A stretch of 64,000 nt of DNA from Novosphingobium sp. SG919 (lineage in GTDB: Bacteria; Pseudomonadota; Alphaproteobacteria; Sphingomonadales; Sphingomonadaceae), in NCBI RefSeq assembly GCF_012932495.1, contig NZ_JABCNG010000004.1, forward strand, positions 1 through 64,000, in the 5' to 3' direction. Under the pieces are notes generated by a model. It had not been told where the DNA came from and searched no databases. It saw nothing but the letters and a program-made list of their open reading frames with translations. Position 1 is the first letter of the stretch, and each line of letters opens with the position of its first letter. Shown in pieces: positions 8,240 through 17,310 of this stretch. The translations under genes and the position numbers were made by a program.

Positions 8240-10363
8240 ATGACGCCCAAGCACGCCAGGAACGAAACGCCGGCCGGCATTGCGATGCAGGATCGCCGCA
8301 GTTTCATTCGCGCGCTCACCGCCGGGGCGGGCGCCGCCGCGCCGTTTACCCAGGCCATTGCCCGCGCGCTGGATATTCCCGGCCATCGCCGCACCGGCAC
8401 GGTGCAGGATGTGGCGCACGTGGTGATCCTGACCCAGGAAAACCGCGCGTTCGATCACTACTTCGGCACCATGCGCGGGGTGCGCGGCTTTGGCGATCGC
8501 TTTGCCGCGCCGGCCCCGGCGTTGCCCGATGCCCCGCGCCGCACCGTGCTGGTGCAGCCCAACGAGCACGAGGGGGCCAGTCCCGCGCTCATCGCGCCGT
8601 TCCGCCTCGATACCGCGCACGATTTCCGGCTCTATCGCCCGCTCGGCACCCCGCACAATTTTGCCGATAGCCAGGCCGCATGGGACAATGGCCGCATGGG
8701 CGCGTGGACGCGGGCCAAGCACAACCACGCCATGGCCCATTTCACCCGGGCCGACCTGCCGTTCCAATATGCCCTGGCCGAAGCGTTCACCCTGTGTGAC
8801 GCCTACCACTGCGCCATGCACCTGAGCACCAATCCCAACCGGCTCTATATCTGGACCGGCACGCACGATCCCCTGGGTCGGGCCAATGGCCCGGCGATCG
8901 ACAATGGCTATGACGAAGCCGGCGCCGATCCGCGCGGCCATGGCGGCTATCTGTGGACGACCTATCCCGAACGGCTCATGGCGGCGGGCATCGGCTTCCA
9001 GATCTACCAGGACATGGCCGACAACTTTTCCGACAATCCGCTGGTCGGTTTCCAACGCTATCGCCGGGCGAGCGGGCCAACGGCGAGCGCGGCCGAAGCG
9101 CTGCTGGCGCGGCGCACCCTGGCCACGCGCACGCTGGACGATCTGCGCGGCGATGTGATGGCCGGCAAGCTGCCGCAGGTTTCCTGGGTGGTGGCGCCAG
9201 CCACGCTTTCGGAGCATCCGGGCGCATCAACCCCCTTGCAGGGCGCCGATTACACCGCCCGCGTGCTCGATGCGCTGACCGCCAACCCCGATGTCTGGGC
9301 GCGCACCGTGCTGTTGATCAATTTCGACGAGAACGACGGATTGTTCGACCATGTCCCGCCGCCCGCCCCGCCTGCCCAGGGGCAAGGGCGGCTGCACGGT
9401 GCCACCACCATCCCGGCCGAGGACGAATACCACCGCCACAGCCAGGGCGCGCAGGATGCGCCCTATCTCGGCCGGCCCTATGGCCTGGGGCCGCGCGTGC
9501 CGCTCTATGTCGTCTCGCCATGGAGCGCGGGCGGCCATGTCGCGTCCGAAGTGTTCGACCACACCAGTATCCTGCGCTTCCTGGAAACCCGCTTTGGCGT
9601 GGCAGAGCCCAATATCAGCGCGTGGCGCCGCGCGGTCTGCGGCGATCTCACCTCGTGCTTCGATTTCGCCAGTGCCGATACGCGCCTGTTCATGGCCGGC
9701 CTGCCGGCCACGGCGCAGTTGAGCGCCGCGGCGGGCAAGCTCAAGGAAATCCCCCCGCCGCTGCCGGCTGAACTGGCCGCGCCGGTGCAGGAAACCGGGC
9801 TGCGCCGGCGCCGGCCCACGCCCTATCGCCTGGATGCGCGCCTGCAAGCCGATGCGCTGGTCATGGCCAACCGATCGGCCGCGCGGGCGGCGGTGTTCCA
9901 TGTCTATGACCTGGCAGACCTAGCGGCTGGCCCCGCGCGCTATACCGTGGGGGCGGGGGCAGACCTTGCCCATCCGCTGCCCGGCACGGATGCACCGGTT
10001 GATCTCTTCGTGTTGGGCCCCGATGGCTTCCATCGTCGCTTGACCGGCCGGCCCGGCGTTTTTTCGGTGAGTGTGCGTGGCACCGGCGCTGGCCAGGCGA
10101 TGCTGCGCTGTGAAAACCTTGGGCCTGCGCCGCTGGCGCTGGCCATGCGCGACATGGCCTATGGCGCCGCGCCCGAAACCATCCGCCTCGCTCCGGGCCA
10201 GGTGCGCAGCCTGGCCGTGAACCTGGCCGCCAGCCATGGCTGGTATGATCGCGCATTTACCGGCGGCGGGCAGACCTGGCGCATGGCTGGCCACCTGGAA
10301 GACGGCGCGCCATCGTGGTCAGACCCGGCAGCGGGCGGGGCCGGGCCGCTGGTACTGGCCTGA
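8240..10363 (+). CDS. Phosphocholine-type phospholipase C, Tat-exported
   Basis: A 707-residue member of the bacterial phospholipase C/acid phosphatase family, which hydrolyses phosphodiester headgroups such as phosphatidylcholine or sphingomyelin. The N-terminus carries a twin-arginine signal (DRRSFI, residues 18-23) and a hydrophobic stretch ending near ARALD. The catalytic start motif TQENRAFDHYFGT (65-77) and the segments NFDEND and EHPGAS match the family. The C-terminal 180 residues look like the beta-rich PLC C-terminal domains (FHVYDL, YTVGAG, FSVSVRGTG). The ATG at 8240 is chosen; an internal ATG at 8285, just before the RR motif, is the alternative. It is divergent from the sigma gene and ends in a shared hairpin with iorB. 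Confidence 0.9.
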   Translation: MTPKHARNETPAGIAMQDRRSFIRALTAGAGAAAPFTQAIARALDIPGHRRTGTVQDVAHVVILTQENRAFDHYFGTMRGVRGFGDRFAAPAPALPDAPRRTVLVQPNEHEGASPALIAPFRLDTAHDFRLYRPLGTPHNFADSQAAWDNGRMGAWTRAKHNHAMAHFTRADLPFQYALAEAFTLCDAYHCAMHLSTNPNRLYIWTGTHDPLGRANGPAIDNGYDEAGADPRGHGGYLWTTYPERLMAAGIGFQIYQDMADNFSDNPLVGFQRYRRASGPTASAAEALLARRTLATRTLDDLRGDVMAGKLPQVSWVVAPATLSEHPGASTPLQGADYTARVLDALTANPDVWARTVLLINFDENDGLFDHVPPPAPPAQGQGRLHGATTIPAEDEYHRHSQGAQDAPYLGRPYGLGPRVPLYVVSPWSAGGHVASEVFDHTSILRFLETRFGVAEPNISAWRRAVCGDLTSCFDFASADTRLFMAGLPATAQLSAAAGKLKEIPPPLPAELAAPVQETGLRRRRPTPYRLDARLQADALVMANRSAARAAVFHVYDLADLAAGPARYTVGAGADLAHPLPGTDAPVDLFVLGPDGFHRRLTGRPGVFSVSVRGTGAGQAMLRCENLGPAPLALAMRDMAYGAAPETIRLAPGQVRSLAVNLAASHGWYDRAFTGGGQTWRMAGHLEDGAPSWSDPAAGGAGPLVLA

Positions 10364-10385
10364 TCCCCCAGGGGAATCAGGCCAG
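10355..10385. terminator. Bidirectional terminator between phospholipase C and iorB-like genes
   Basis: A 15-base inverted repeat (CTGGCCTGATCCCCC at 10355-10369 against GGGGAATCAGGCCAG at 10371-10385) with one mismatch and a tight loop. It spans the phospholipase stop codon and lies between two convergent genes, so it can act on both strands. Confidence 0.6.
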
Positions 10386-10397
10386 CGCCAGCTCAGC

Positions 10398-12638
10398 TCA
10401 GGCCAGGGTGCCCAGCGGCAGCGAACGCACGCGCTGGCCGCGCAGGCGCGACACCGCATTGGCCACGGCCGGGGGCACGGCGGGCAGGCCGGGTTCGCCG
10501 ATGCCGCCCATCTTCTCGCCGCTTTCCACGATCTTCACATGCACGCGCGGCATGCGATCGGGGGTGAGGATCGGATAGCCGTCGAAATTGCGGGCGACGC
10601 GCTCGCCGTTCTTGTAGGCGGCTTCCTCCACCAGGGTTTGCGACAGGCCCAGCGCGACGGCGGAATTGACTTGCGCCGCGATGATTGCCGGATTGACCAC
10701 GCTGCCCGGATCGATGGCCTGCCACACTTCGTGCACCGTCACCTGGCCATCGGCGATGGAGACTTCGGCAATGGCCGCCGTCTGCGTGCCGAAGGGCGAG
10801 GCCATGGCCATGCCGCGCGCCCGCATGGTGCCATCGGCGGCCTTGAACGGCCCGCGCTTCCACCCGCCGGAAAGATCGACCACGGCCTTGAGCAGGGTGG
10901 TGAGCCGGGCATTGCCGGAAAGCAGGTGCAGGCGCACCGCATAGGGATCCTGCCCGCCCTTGTCGGCCAGCTCGTCGAGGAAGGCTTCATAGAAGAAGTC
11001 GTTCATCGAATTGCCGACCGAGCGCCAATAGGCCACGGTCGTGGGGCTTTTCACGAAGATCTGGGCAATGCGCTTGTTGGGCAGGGTATAGCTCTTGCCC
11101 GCCAGCCCTTCGAGCGCGGTGGGATCGATCTGCCCGCTGCGCTTGTCGGCAATGCCTTCGGTCGGGCCTTCCGTCGCGCTGATCGCCTCGATGGCCAGGG
11201 GCATGCCACTGGCATCGACCGCGCCGCGAAACCGCACGGCGGCCATCGGGCGCAGCGGATCGCGCAGGAATTCCTCTTCGCGCGTCCAGATCAGCTTGAC
11301 CGGGGCGTTGACCCGCTTGGCCAGTTCGATCGCCTGGGGATAGGGATTGCCGTGCGGATAGAGGAAATGCCGGCCGAAGAAGCCGCCCAGCAAAGGGGAG
11401 TGGATGCGGATCTTTTCCGGCGGCAGCGCAGCAACCTTGGCCACTTCGGCCAGGAACATGTCGGGCGCCTGGTTGGGAAACCACATGTCCAGCGTGCCAT
11501 CGGCGTTGAACCGCGCCAGCGCCGAAGGCGGCTCCAACTGCGCATGGTTGAGGTACTGGCTATGATAGGTGGCGCTCACCGTGGACTTGGCCGCGGCAAA
11601 GGCCTTGGCCACGTCGCCGGCGGTTTCGGCCACTTCCTCGGTGCCCTGTACCGTGGCGAGGTGGGTGGCATGGGCCTGCGTGGAAAAGCTGGCCGGCATC
11701 GCGCGATAGGTGGCGCCGGTCGGTTCGGCCCAATCGACTTGCGCGGCTTCCGCCGCGCGGCGCGCGTGCCAGAACCGCTGCGCCACCACGGCCACCGCGC
11801 CATCGAGCACGTGGACCGAGTGCACGCCCTTCATCGCCTTGATTTCGGCTTCGTTGCGGATCTTGCCCACGGTCAGGCCCAGGCGCGGCGCATGCTGCAC
11901 GGCGGCGTGCAGCATGCCATCCACTTTGGTGTCGATGGCGAACTGCGCCTTGCCGGTGGACTTGGCGCGCACGTCGAGCCGCGCCTGCGGCTTGCCGATC
12001 CAGCGGAAATCCTTGGGGTCTTTCAGCGTGGGCGGGGTGGCCGGCACCGGCAGGTCAAGCGCTGTGGGCGCCAGTTCCCCATAGGTCACGCTGCGGCCCG
12101 AAGCCTGGTGCACCACGCGGCCCGGCTGGGTGGAAAGCTGGCTTGTCGGCACGCCAAGGCGCTGGGCCCCGGCCTGGATCAGCAGCGCACGGGCGCTGGC
12201 GCCCAGGCGGCGCATGGTGTCATAGCTGGTGCGCACCGACATGGAGCCGCCGGTGATGCGCATGCGGCCATAGACCACCTGATAGTCAGGCCCGGTGGGC
12301 GCGTTTTCCACCACGAACGTGGCGGGATCGGCATCGAGTTCCTCGCCCACGATCTGGGCCATGGCCGTCCACACGCCTTGGCCACCTTCGGCAAACGGGC
12401 TTTGCAGGCGAATGGTGTTGTCGGGATTGATCGCCAGGAACGCGGGCACGCGGGTGCCCGGCGTTACCGCCGGCGCGCTGCCGGCGGCCTGGGCGCGTGC
12501 GGCCACCGGCAGGCCAAAGCCCAGCACCAGCGCGCCAGCACCGGCACTGCCAAGGAAGCCCCGGCGCGAGACGTTGACCGGATCGCCGGTGGGCAGAACC
12601 TTGGCGAGCGCGGGATCAAGCGGTGTCCATTCGGTCAT
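10398..12638 (-). CDS. iorB: Molybdenum hydroxylase large subunit, isoquinoline 1-oxidoreductase beta-like
   Basis: A 746-residue molybdopterin-binding subunit of the xanthine dehydrogenase family, shorter-type IorB. A Tat signal (VSRRGFLGSAGAGALVLG, residues 22-39) predicts export of the folded cofactor-loaded enzyme. The molybdenum-site glycine loop is seen as PLLGGFFGRHF and the C-terminal catalytic glutamate as GGIGEPGLP. The family hydroxylates N-heteroaromatics or oxidises aldehydes; the substrate here is unknown. ATG 12636-12638 overlaps the stop of the small subunit in an ATGA. No FAD subunit is nearby, as expected for the Ior type, which usually passes electrons to a cytochrome. Confidence 0.87.
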   Translation of the reverse strand: MTEWTPLDPALAKVLPTGDPVNVSRRGFLGSAGAGALVLGFGLPVAARAQAAGSAPAVTPGTRVPAFLAINPDNTIRLQSPFAEGGQGVWTAMAQIVGEELDADPATFVVENAPTGPDYQVVYGRMRITGGSMSVRTSYDTMRRLGASARALLIQAGAQRLGVPTSQLSTQPGRVVHQASGRSVTYGELAPTALDLPVPATPPTLKDPKDFRWIGKPQARLDVRAKSTGKAQFAIDTKVDGMLHAAVQHAPRLGLTVGKIRNEAEIKAMKGVHSVHVLDGAVAVVAQRFWHARRAAEAAQVDWAEPTGATYRAMPASFSTQAHATHLATVQGTEEVAETAGDVAKAFAAAKSTVSATYHSQYLNHAQLEPPSALARFNADGTLDMWFPNQAPDMFLAEVAKVAALPPEKIRIHSPLLGGFFGRHFLYPHGNPYPQAIELAKRVNAPVKLIWTREEEFLRDPLRPMAAVRFRGAVDASGMPLAIEAISATEGPTEGIADKRSGQIDPTALEGLAGKSYTLPNKRIAQIFVKSPTTVAYWRSVGNSMNDFFYEAFLDELADKGGQDPYAVRLHLLSGNARLTTLLKAVVDLSGGWKRGPFKAADGTMRARGMAMASPFGTQTAAIAEVSIADGQVTVHEVWQAIDPGSVVNPAIIAAQVNSAVALGLSQTLVEEAAYKNGERVARNFDGYPILTPDRMPRVHVKIVESGEKMGGIGEPGLPAVPPAVANAVSRLRGQRVRSLPLGTLA

Positions 12639-13105
12639 GCCCCTTGCTCCTGCGTGGCCAGGCCGGCCACGTCGCGCACCGCCGCCTTGATCGCGTTGTA
12701 GGTGCCACAGCGGCACAAGTTGGTCATCGCCGCTTCCACGTCGGCATCGCTGGGCTTGGCGTTCTGCTTGAGCAGCGAAGTGGCCGCCATGACCTGGCCC
12801 GACTGGCAATAGCCGCATTGCGGCACCTGGTGCTTGACCCAGGCTTCCACCACGCGGGCGCCCACGGGATCGGCTTCCACCGCCTCGATCGTGGTGATCT
12901 GTGCGCCGGCGACCGATTCCACCGGGGTGACGCAGCTGCGCGTCACCGTACCGTCGATCATCACGGAGCAGGCGCCGCATTGCGCAATGCCGCAGCCATA
13001 CTTGGTGCCGGTCATGCCCAGGTCGTCGCGCAGCACCCACAGCAAGGGCGTGTCGCCTTCGGCGTCAACCCGACGCTTCTGGCCGTTGATGGTCAATTCG
13101 ATCAT
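12635..13105 (-). CDS. iorA: Molybdenum hydroxylase [2Fe-2S] subunit, isoquinoline 1-oxidoreductase alpha-like
   Basis: A 156-residue iron-sulfur subunit with two [2Fe-2S] domains. The plant-ferredoxin-like cluster motif GCGIAQCGACSV (about 38-49) is followed by a downstream cysteine in TRSC. The all-helical second domain carries CGYCQSGQ and CRCGTY. It shuttles electrons from the molybdenum subunit encoded just downstream. The ATG at 13103-13105 gives the family's usual start MIELTINGQKR. The protein lacks its own signal and is expected to be co-exported with the Tat-tagged large subunit. Confidence 0.92.
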   Translation of the reverse strand: MIELTINGQKRRVDAEGDTPLLWVLRDDLGMTGTKYGCGIAQCGACSVMIDGTVTRSCVTPVESVAGAQITTIEAVEADPVGARVVEAWVKHQVPQCGYCQSGQVMAATSLLKQNAKPSDADVEAAMTNLCRCGTYNAIKAAVRDVAGLATQEQGA

Positions 13106-13415
13106 GTGGCGGAGTATTCCCGGTTGGCATTGTGCATATCCGTTGCATATCGCAATGGAACGGATCTGGCACGTGGAATTTGGGCGGGGCGGGCCTGCGC
13201 TCGCGCCTGCCCAAGGCGCCATAGTGGCGCAAAACAGGCGTGAAGGCGTGATGAAAGATGTTCATAGCGGCTTGAAACAGCCTTCACCAATCGCGGCCGC
13301 CGCATGATCGCCTGCAACCCTGCGCGGGCATCGCCTGGCCCTTGAACTCGCTTGCGGCGGGGCACATCTTGCAAGCCACCGGTTTACTTTTTCACCAATG
13401 GAGTCTTGCCCGCCC
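13106..13415. other. Divergent intergenic region iorA / htpG
   Basis: These 310 bases separate two divergently transcribed genes and must hold both promoters. The only element I can propose is a heat-shock-type promoter on the htpG side (13341-13368). No convincing gene, repeat or RNA is seen in the rest. Confidence 0.6.
13341..13368 (+). promoter_or_regulatory. Candidate RpoH-type promoter of htpG
   Basis: CTTGAA at 13341-13346 resembles the -35 element read by sigma-32 (RpoH). A weaker CACATC follows 16 bases later at 13363-13368. Transcription would start roughly 40 bases before the htpG ATG. The -10 match is poor, so this is tentative. Confidence 0.35.
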
Positions 13416-15314
13416 ATGACCGCCGACGTTCTGGACGAAACCGCCGCTGCGCCGCAAACCCATGCCTTCGAGGCAGATGTGGCCAAGCTGCTGCACATGA
13501 TGGTGCATTCCGTCTATTCGGACAAGGATGTCTTCCTGCGCGAGCTGATCTCGAACGCGGCCGATGCCTGCGAGAAGCTGCGCTATGAAGCCATCGCCCA
13601 GCCCGACTTGCTGGGTGACGATCCCGCCCCGCGCATCACCATCACGCTCGATGCCGATCAGCGGCAGCTGACGATCGAGGACAACGGCATCGGCATGACC
13701 GGCGCCGACATGGCCGAAACGTTGGGCACCATCGCGCGCTCGGGCACCAAGGCGTTCATGGACCGCATCGCTGCCGCTCAGGGTGGGGAAGACACCCAGT
13801 TGATCGGCCAGTTCGGCGTGGGGTTCTATTCCGCGTTCATGGTGGCGCAGAAGGTTGACGTGATCTCGCGCCGCGCCGGGCAGGACGGCGCGGCGCAGTG
13901 GTCGTCCGATGGCCTGGGCACTTACACCATCGCGCCGGTCGCGGCCGAGCAGGCGCCGCCGCGCGGCACCCGCATCGTGCTGCACTTGCTGGAAGACGCG
14001 GCCGACTATGCCCAAGCGCACCGCATCGAACAGATGGTGCGCGCGCAATCGGGCCATGTGCCCGTGCCGATCATAGTGAAGGACAAGCCAGAGGCCGAAG
14101 GCACGCAAGTGGCCGATGGCACCGCGCTGTGGACCAAGCCGAAAAGCGCGATCACGGCCGAGGAATACAAGGACTTCTACCGCAGCGTGGCCGGCCAGTG
14201 GGATGATCCGGCGCTGACCCTGCATTACCGTGCCGAGGGGCGGCACGAATATTCGGTGCTGGCCTTCGTGCCCGAAACCCGGCCGTTCGACTTGTTCGAT
14301 CCCGATCGCAAGGGGCGGATGAAGCTCTACGTCCGCCGCGTGTTCATCACCGACGAGGCCGAGCTGCTACCCCGCTACTTGCGCTTCGTGCGCGGGCTTG
14401 TGGATTCGGCCGACCTGCCGCTCAACATGTCGCGCGAGATGATCCAGGACAGCCCGATCCTGGCCGCGATCCAGAAAGGCCTGACCGGCAAGGTGCTGGG
14501 CGAACTGGAAAAGACCGCCAAGGATGATCCCGAGGCCTATGCCCGGCTGTGGGACACGTTCGGCGCGGTGCTCAAGGAAGGGCTCTACGAGGATTTCGAG
14601 CGGCGCGAGACACTGCTGCGCCTGGCCCGCTTCAAGACGACCACCTCGGGCGGGGAATGGCGTTCGCTGCAAGACTATGTCGCGGCGATGAAGGAAAACC
14701 AGACCGCGATCTATTACGCCACGGGCAGCGACCTCGATCGCATCGCCAGTTCGCCACAACTCGAAGGGTTCCGCGCGCGCGGGGTGGAAGTGCTGCTGCT
14801 GCCCGACCAGGTGGACAGCTTCTGGGTGCGCGGCGCGATTGACCTGGATGGCAAGCCGTTCAAGTCGGTCACCCAAGGGGCGGCCGATCTCAGCCTGATC
14901 CCGCTGCCCGAAGGCGCCGAGGCGCCCAAGGCGGAGGCAAGCGACGCGGTGGGTGCGTTCCTCGGCTTCGTCAAGGAAACGCTGGGCGATGCAGTGTCCG
15001 ACGTGCGCGCGTCGGACCGGTTGACCGACAGCGCGGTGTGCCTGGTGGCGAGCGAAAGCGGGCTCGATCGCCAGCTGGAAAAGCTGCTGGCCAATGCCGG
15101 GCAATTGCCGGCGGGTTCGGCCCCGGTGCTGGAGGTCAACCCGGCCCATGCGCAGATCGCGCGCCTGGCCGCGCTGCCGGCCGAAGACGAGCTCCGCGTG
15201 GATGCGGCGCATCTGCTGCTGGACGAAGCGCGCATCGTCGATGGCGAACCTCCGCGTGATCCGCGCGCCTTTGCCGAGCGGCTGGGCCGGTTGATCGCGC
15301 GGGCCACGGCCTGA
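13416..15314 (+). CDS. htpG: Molecular chaperone HtpG (Hsp90)
   Basis: A 632-residue bacterial Hsp90, normal length for the family. The N-terminal GHKL ATPase shows the catalytic ELISNAADACEKLRY segment and DNGIGM, then GTIARSGTKAF and GQFGVGFYSAFMVA. The middle domain carries the usual client-binding region (YVRRVFITDEAELLPRYLRFVRGLVDS, DLPLNMSREMIQ). The C-terminal dimerisation domain follows. It assists folding of stress-damaged cytoplasmic proteins using ATP. ATG 13416 is preferred because GGAG lies 12 bases upstream; an in-frame ATG at 13398 lacks a ribosome-binding site. It is a stand-alone housekeeping gene here. Confidence 0.97.
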   Translation: MTADVLDETAAAPQTHAFEADVAKLLHMMVHSVYSDKDVFLRELISNAADACEKLRYEAIAQPDLLGDDPAPRITITLDADQRQLTIEDNGIGMTGADMAETLGTIARSGTKAFMDRIAAAQGGEDTQLIGQFGVGFYSAFMVAQKVDVISRRAGQDGAAQWSSDGLGTYTIAPVAAEQAPPRGTRIVLHLLEDAADYAQAHRIEQMVRAQSGHVPVPIIVKDKPEAEGTQVADGTALWTKPKSAITAEEYKDFYRSVAGQWDDPALTLHYRAEGRHEYSVLAFVPETRPFDLFDPDRKGRMKLYVRRVFITDEAELLPRYLRFVRGLVDSADLPLNMSREMIQDSPILAAIQKGLTGKVLGELEKTAKDDPEAYARLWDTFGAVLKEGLYEDFERRETLLRLARFKTTTSGGEWRSLQDYVAAMKENQTAIYYATGSDLDRIASSPQLEGFRARGVEVLLLPDQVDSFWVRGAIDLDGKPFKSVTQGAADLSLIPLPEGAEAPKAEASDAVGAFLGFVKETLGDAVSDVRASDRLTDSAVCLVASESGLDRQLEKLLANAGQLPAGSAPVLEVNPAHAQIARLAALPAEDELRVDAAHLLLDEARIVDGEPPRDPRAFAERLGRLIARATA

Positions 15315-15410
15315 CGCGTGCCATGGTCACTGCGCGCCGGATTGCGGTTGCAAGCCCGGCGCGCAGGCGCCAAGGCCGCGCGTGATGCCACGCCTTGCAG
15401 GACCAACACC

Positions 15411-16106
15411 ATGAAGATGCGCCACGCAATCCTGGCTTTCGCTTTGGCGCTGGGCAGCGTCGGGCCCGCCCACGCGCAAGCCGACCTGCCCGCCAAAGTG
15501 AGCGTGGACATCTACGCAATCCCTTCGCGGCCGATCGTGGCGGCCGTGGACCAGGCCAGCGCGGATCTGGGCAAGCTGGGCATGACGACGTTTCGCGCGC
15601 GCGGCCAGGCGGTGCATGCCACGCTCTATCTCACGCAATATCCCGCCAGCGCGTTGCCCCGGCTGAAAGCCGCGATCGCCCGGCTGGCGCGGGGCCGGCA
15701 GGCCATTCCTCTGGCGGTGGACGGCGCCGAGCGCACAGCCACCAACTGGCTGTTCCTGCGCGTGAACCGCACCCCGGCGCTGCAGCGGCTGGCCGATGAA
15801 GTGACCCTGGCGGCAGAGCCGCTGCGTGATCACGACCTGGCGCCGCCGGCCTGGATGAAGGACTATCCGGCCAAGCTGCCCGCGTTCGAACGCTATGGTT
15901 CGCCCAACGTGTTCATGCAGTTCGATCCGCACCTCACCCTGCTGGCCAACGAAACCAATCCGGCACTTGGCACTTATCTTGCCACGCGCGCGCAGCATCC
16001 GCCCCAGGCGCAGGGACAGGTGGTCGGGATCGGCATCGGCCTGGTCGATGCCAACGGCCAGATCGTCAAGACTTTGGCGGAGTATCGTTTTGTCGCGCAG
16101 CGCTGA
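15411..16106 (+). CDS. Exported 2H-phosphoesterase-like protein
   Basis: A 231-residue protein with a clear signal peptide (residues 1-24, cleavage after AHAQA), so it is likely periplasmic. Two HxTx motifs lie far apart: HATL in the first half (VHATLYLTQYP) and HLTL in the second (DPHLTLLAN). Paired HxT/S motifs define the 2H phosphoesterase superfamily (2'-5' RNA ligase, cyclic nucleotide phosphodiesterase, LigT), whose known members act on 2',3'-cyclic or 2'-5' nucleotide bonds. Activity here is inferred only from the motifs. An SD-like GCAGGA precedes ATG 15411. It begins 97 bases after htpG and ends 16 bases before the kinase-like gene. Confidence 0.65.
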   Translation: MKMRHAILAFALALGSVGPAHAQADLPAKVSVDIYAIPSRPIVAAVDQASADLGKLGMTTFRARGQAVHATLYLTQYPASALPRLKAAIARLARGRQAIPLAVDGAERTATNWLFLRVNRTPALQRLADEVTLAAEPLRDHDLAPPAWMKDYPAKLPAFERYGSPNVFMQFDPHLTLLANETNPALGTYLATRAQHPPQAQGQVVGIGIGLVDANGQIVKTLAEYRFVAQR

Positions 16107-16121
16107 TCGGCCGAGTTGACG

Positions 16122-17267
16122 ATGGTGGCAGGGGAACATCGTGTCCATGGCATGGGCACCGGCCTTGAAGCGCCGAGTTGGCCCGCCATCACCGCTGTTG
16201 AAGCGGCCGAGGCACTGGCGCACTTCCCGGCGGCAGGAGGGCAGGCACGGCTTGAATGGCATTCGCCGCGCCCGTTCTCTTCGGCAACGCTTGCGCGCAC
16301 GAGCACAGGCGAACTGTTCCTCAAGCGGCACCATCGCCGTCTGCGCGATGCGCAAGCGCTGGCTGGCGAACATGCGTTCATCGAGCATCTCGGCGCGCGC
16401 GGCGTGCCCGTGGCCCAGGTGCTGACCGCGCATGATGGTGCGGGGGCCGTGACAATCGGAGACTGGACCTGGGAAGTGCATGGCAAGGCACCTGGGCTGG
16501 ATCTCTATCGCGATCGGCCATCGTGGACCCCGTTCCTCGATCCTGGCCATGCCCGCGCGAGCGGCGCCATGCTGGCACGGCTACATCGCGCGGCCGAGGA
16601 CTTTGCCGCGCCGTCCCGTCCCGCCCGCCCCTTGGTGACGAGCCTGTCGATCCTGCCGGCCGCCGATCCGCTGGCCGCGGCCCAGGCCTATGTCGCGGCG
16701 CGGCCGGCGCTGGCAGACTATTGTGCCGCCTTGGACTGGACCGGCCAGCTGGGCCGGGTCCTGGCCGACCACGACGCAGCCACACTGGCGCCGTTGCTTG
16801 CGCAGCAGCCTTCGCTCTGGACGCACAATGACTGGCATCCTTCCAATCTGCTGTGGACCGAGCATGGCACCGTGGCGAGCGTCCTCGATTTCGGGTTGGC
16901 CGATCGGACTTGCGCACTGCACGACCTGGCGACAGCGCTCGAGCGCTGCGCGGTTCGCTGGCTCGAACTGCAACCCGACGCACCATTGGGCGAAGCTGTC
17001 TCCATTGCCGAGCCCGAGACGGCCCGCGCGCTCTTGGCAGGCTACGCGCAGGAACGGCCGCTGACAGCGGGCGATCGCCAGTTGCTCGCGCGGCTCCTGC
17101 CGCTCGTGCATATCGAATTCGCCCTCTCCGAGGTCGACTATTTCCACGGCGTGCTGGCGCGCAGGGCAGATGCCGATCTTGCCTGGCATGGCTATCTCAT
17201 CGGTCATGCCGACTGGTTCAAGACTCCGCCTGGGCAGGCGCTGCTGGGAGTGGTGGCGGGCCAGTGA
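16122..17267 (+). CDS. Aminoglycoside-phosphotransferase-fold small-molecule kinase
   Basis: A protein of about 381 residues of the APH/choline kinase/thiamine kinase superfamily. The catalytic loop THNDWHPSNLL (general-base Asp and Asn) and the metal-binding DFG of VLDFGLADR are intact. An N-lobe lysine is visible in ELFLKRHH. These proteins transfer ATP phosphate to a small hydroxyl substrate. The gene lies just upstream of a PnuC-type transporter, so the substrate may be the vitamin that transporter imports (thiamine or nicotinamide riboside). That is inference from position. The start is uncertain: TTG 16116, ATG 16122 or ATG 16152, none with a strong ribosome-binding site. Confidence 0.75.
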   Translation: MVAGEHRVHGMGTGLEAPSWPAITAVEAAEALAHFPAAGGQARLEWHSPRPFSSATLARTSTGELFLKRHHRRLRDAQALAGEHAFIEHLGARGVPVAQVLTAHDGAGAVTIGDWTWEVHGKAPGLDLYRDRPSWTPFLDPGHARASGAMLARLHRAAEDFAAPSRPARPLVTSLSILPAADPLAAAQAYVAARPALADYCAALDWTGQLGRVLADHDAATLAPLLAQQPSLWTHNDWHPSNLLWTEHGTVASVLDFGLADRTCALHDLATALERCAVRWLELQPDAPLGEAVSIAEPETARALLAGYAQERPLTAGDRQLLARLLPLVHIEFALSEVDYFHGVLARRADADLAWHGYLIGHADWFKTPPGQALLGVVAGQ

Positions 17268-17310
17268 GGCCGGCCTTGTCGTGGCACCGAACGTGCCGCA
17301 AAAGCGCACC

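Noticed and set aside
8071..8400. Long N-terminal extension of the sigma factor
   Set aside because: It overlaps the start of the divergent phospholipase gene and has no sigma-like sequence; ECF length is correct from 8070.
15315..17310. TPP riboswitch or NAD-responsive element near the kinase/pnuC pair
   Set aside because: No CTGAGA-type THI-box core or other recognisable aptamer was found in the short intergenic gaps.
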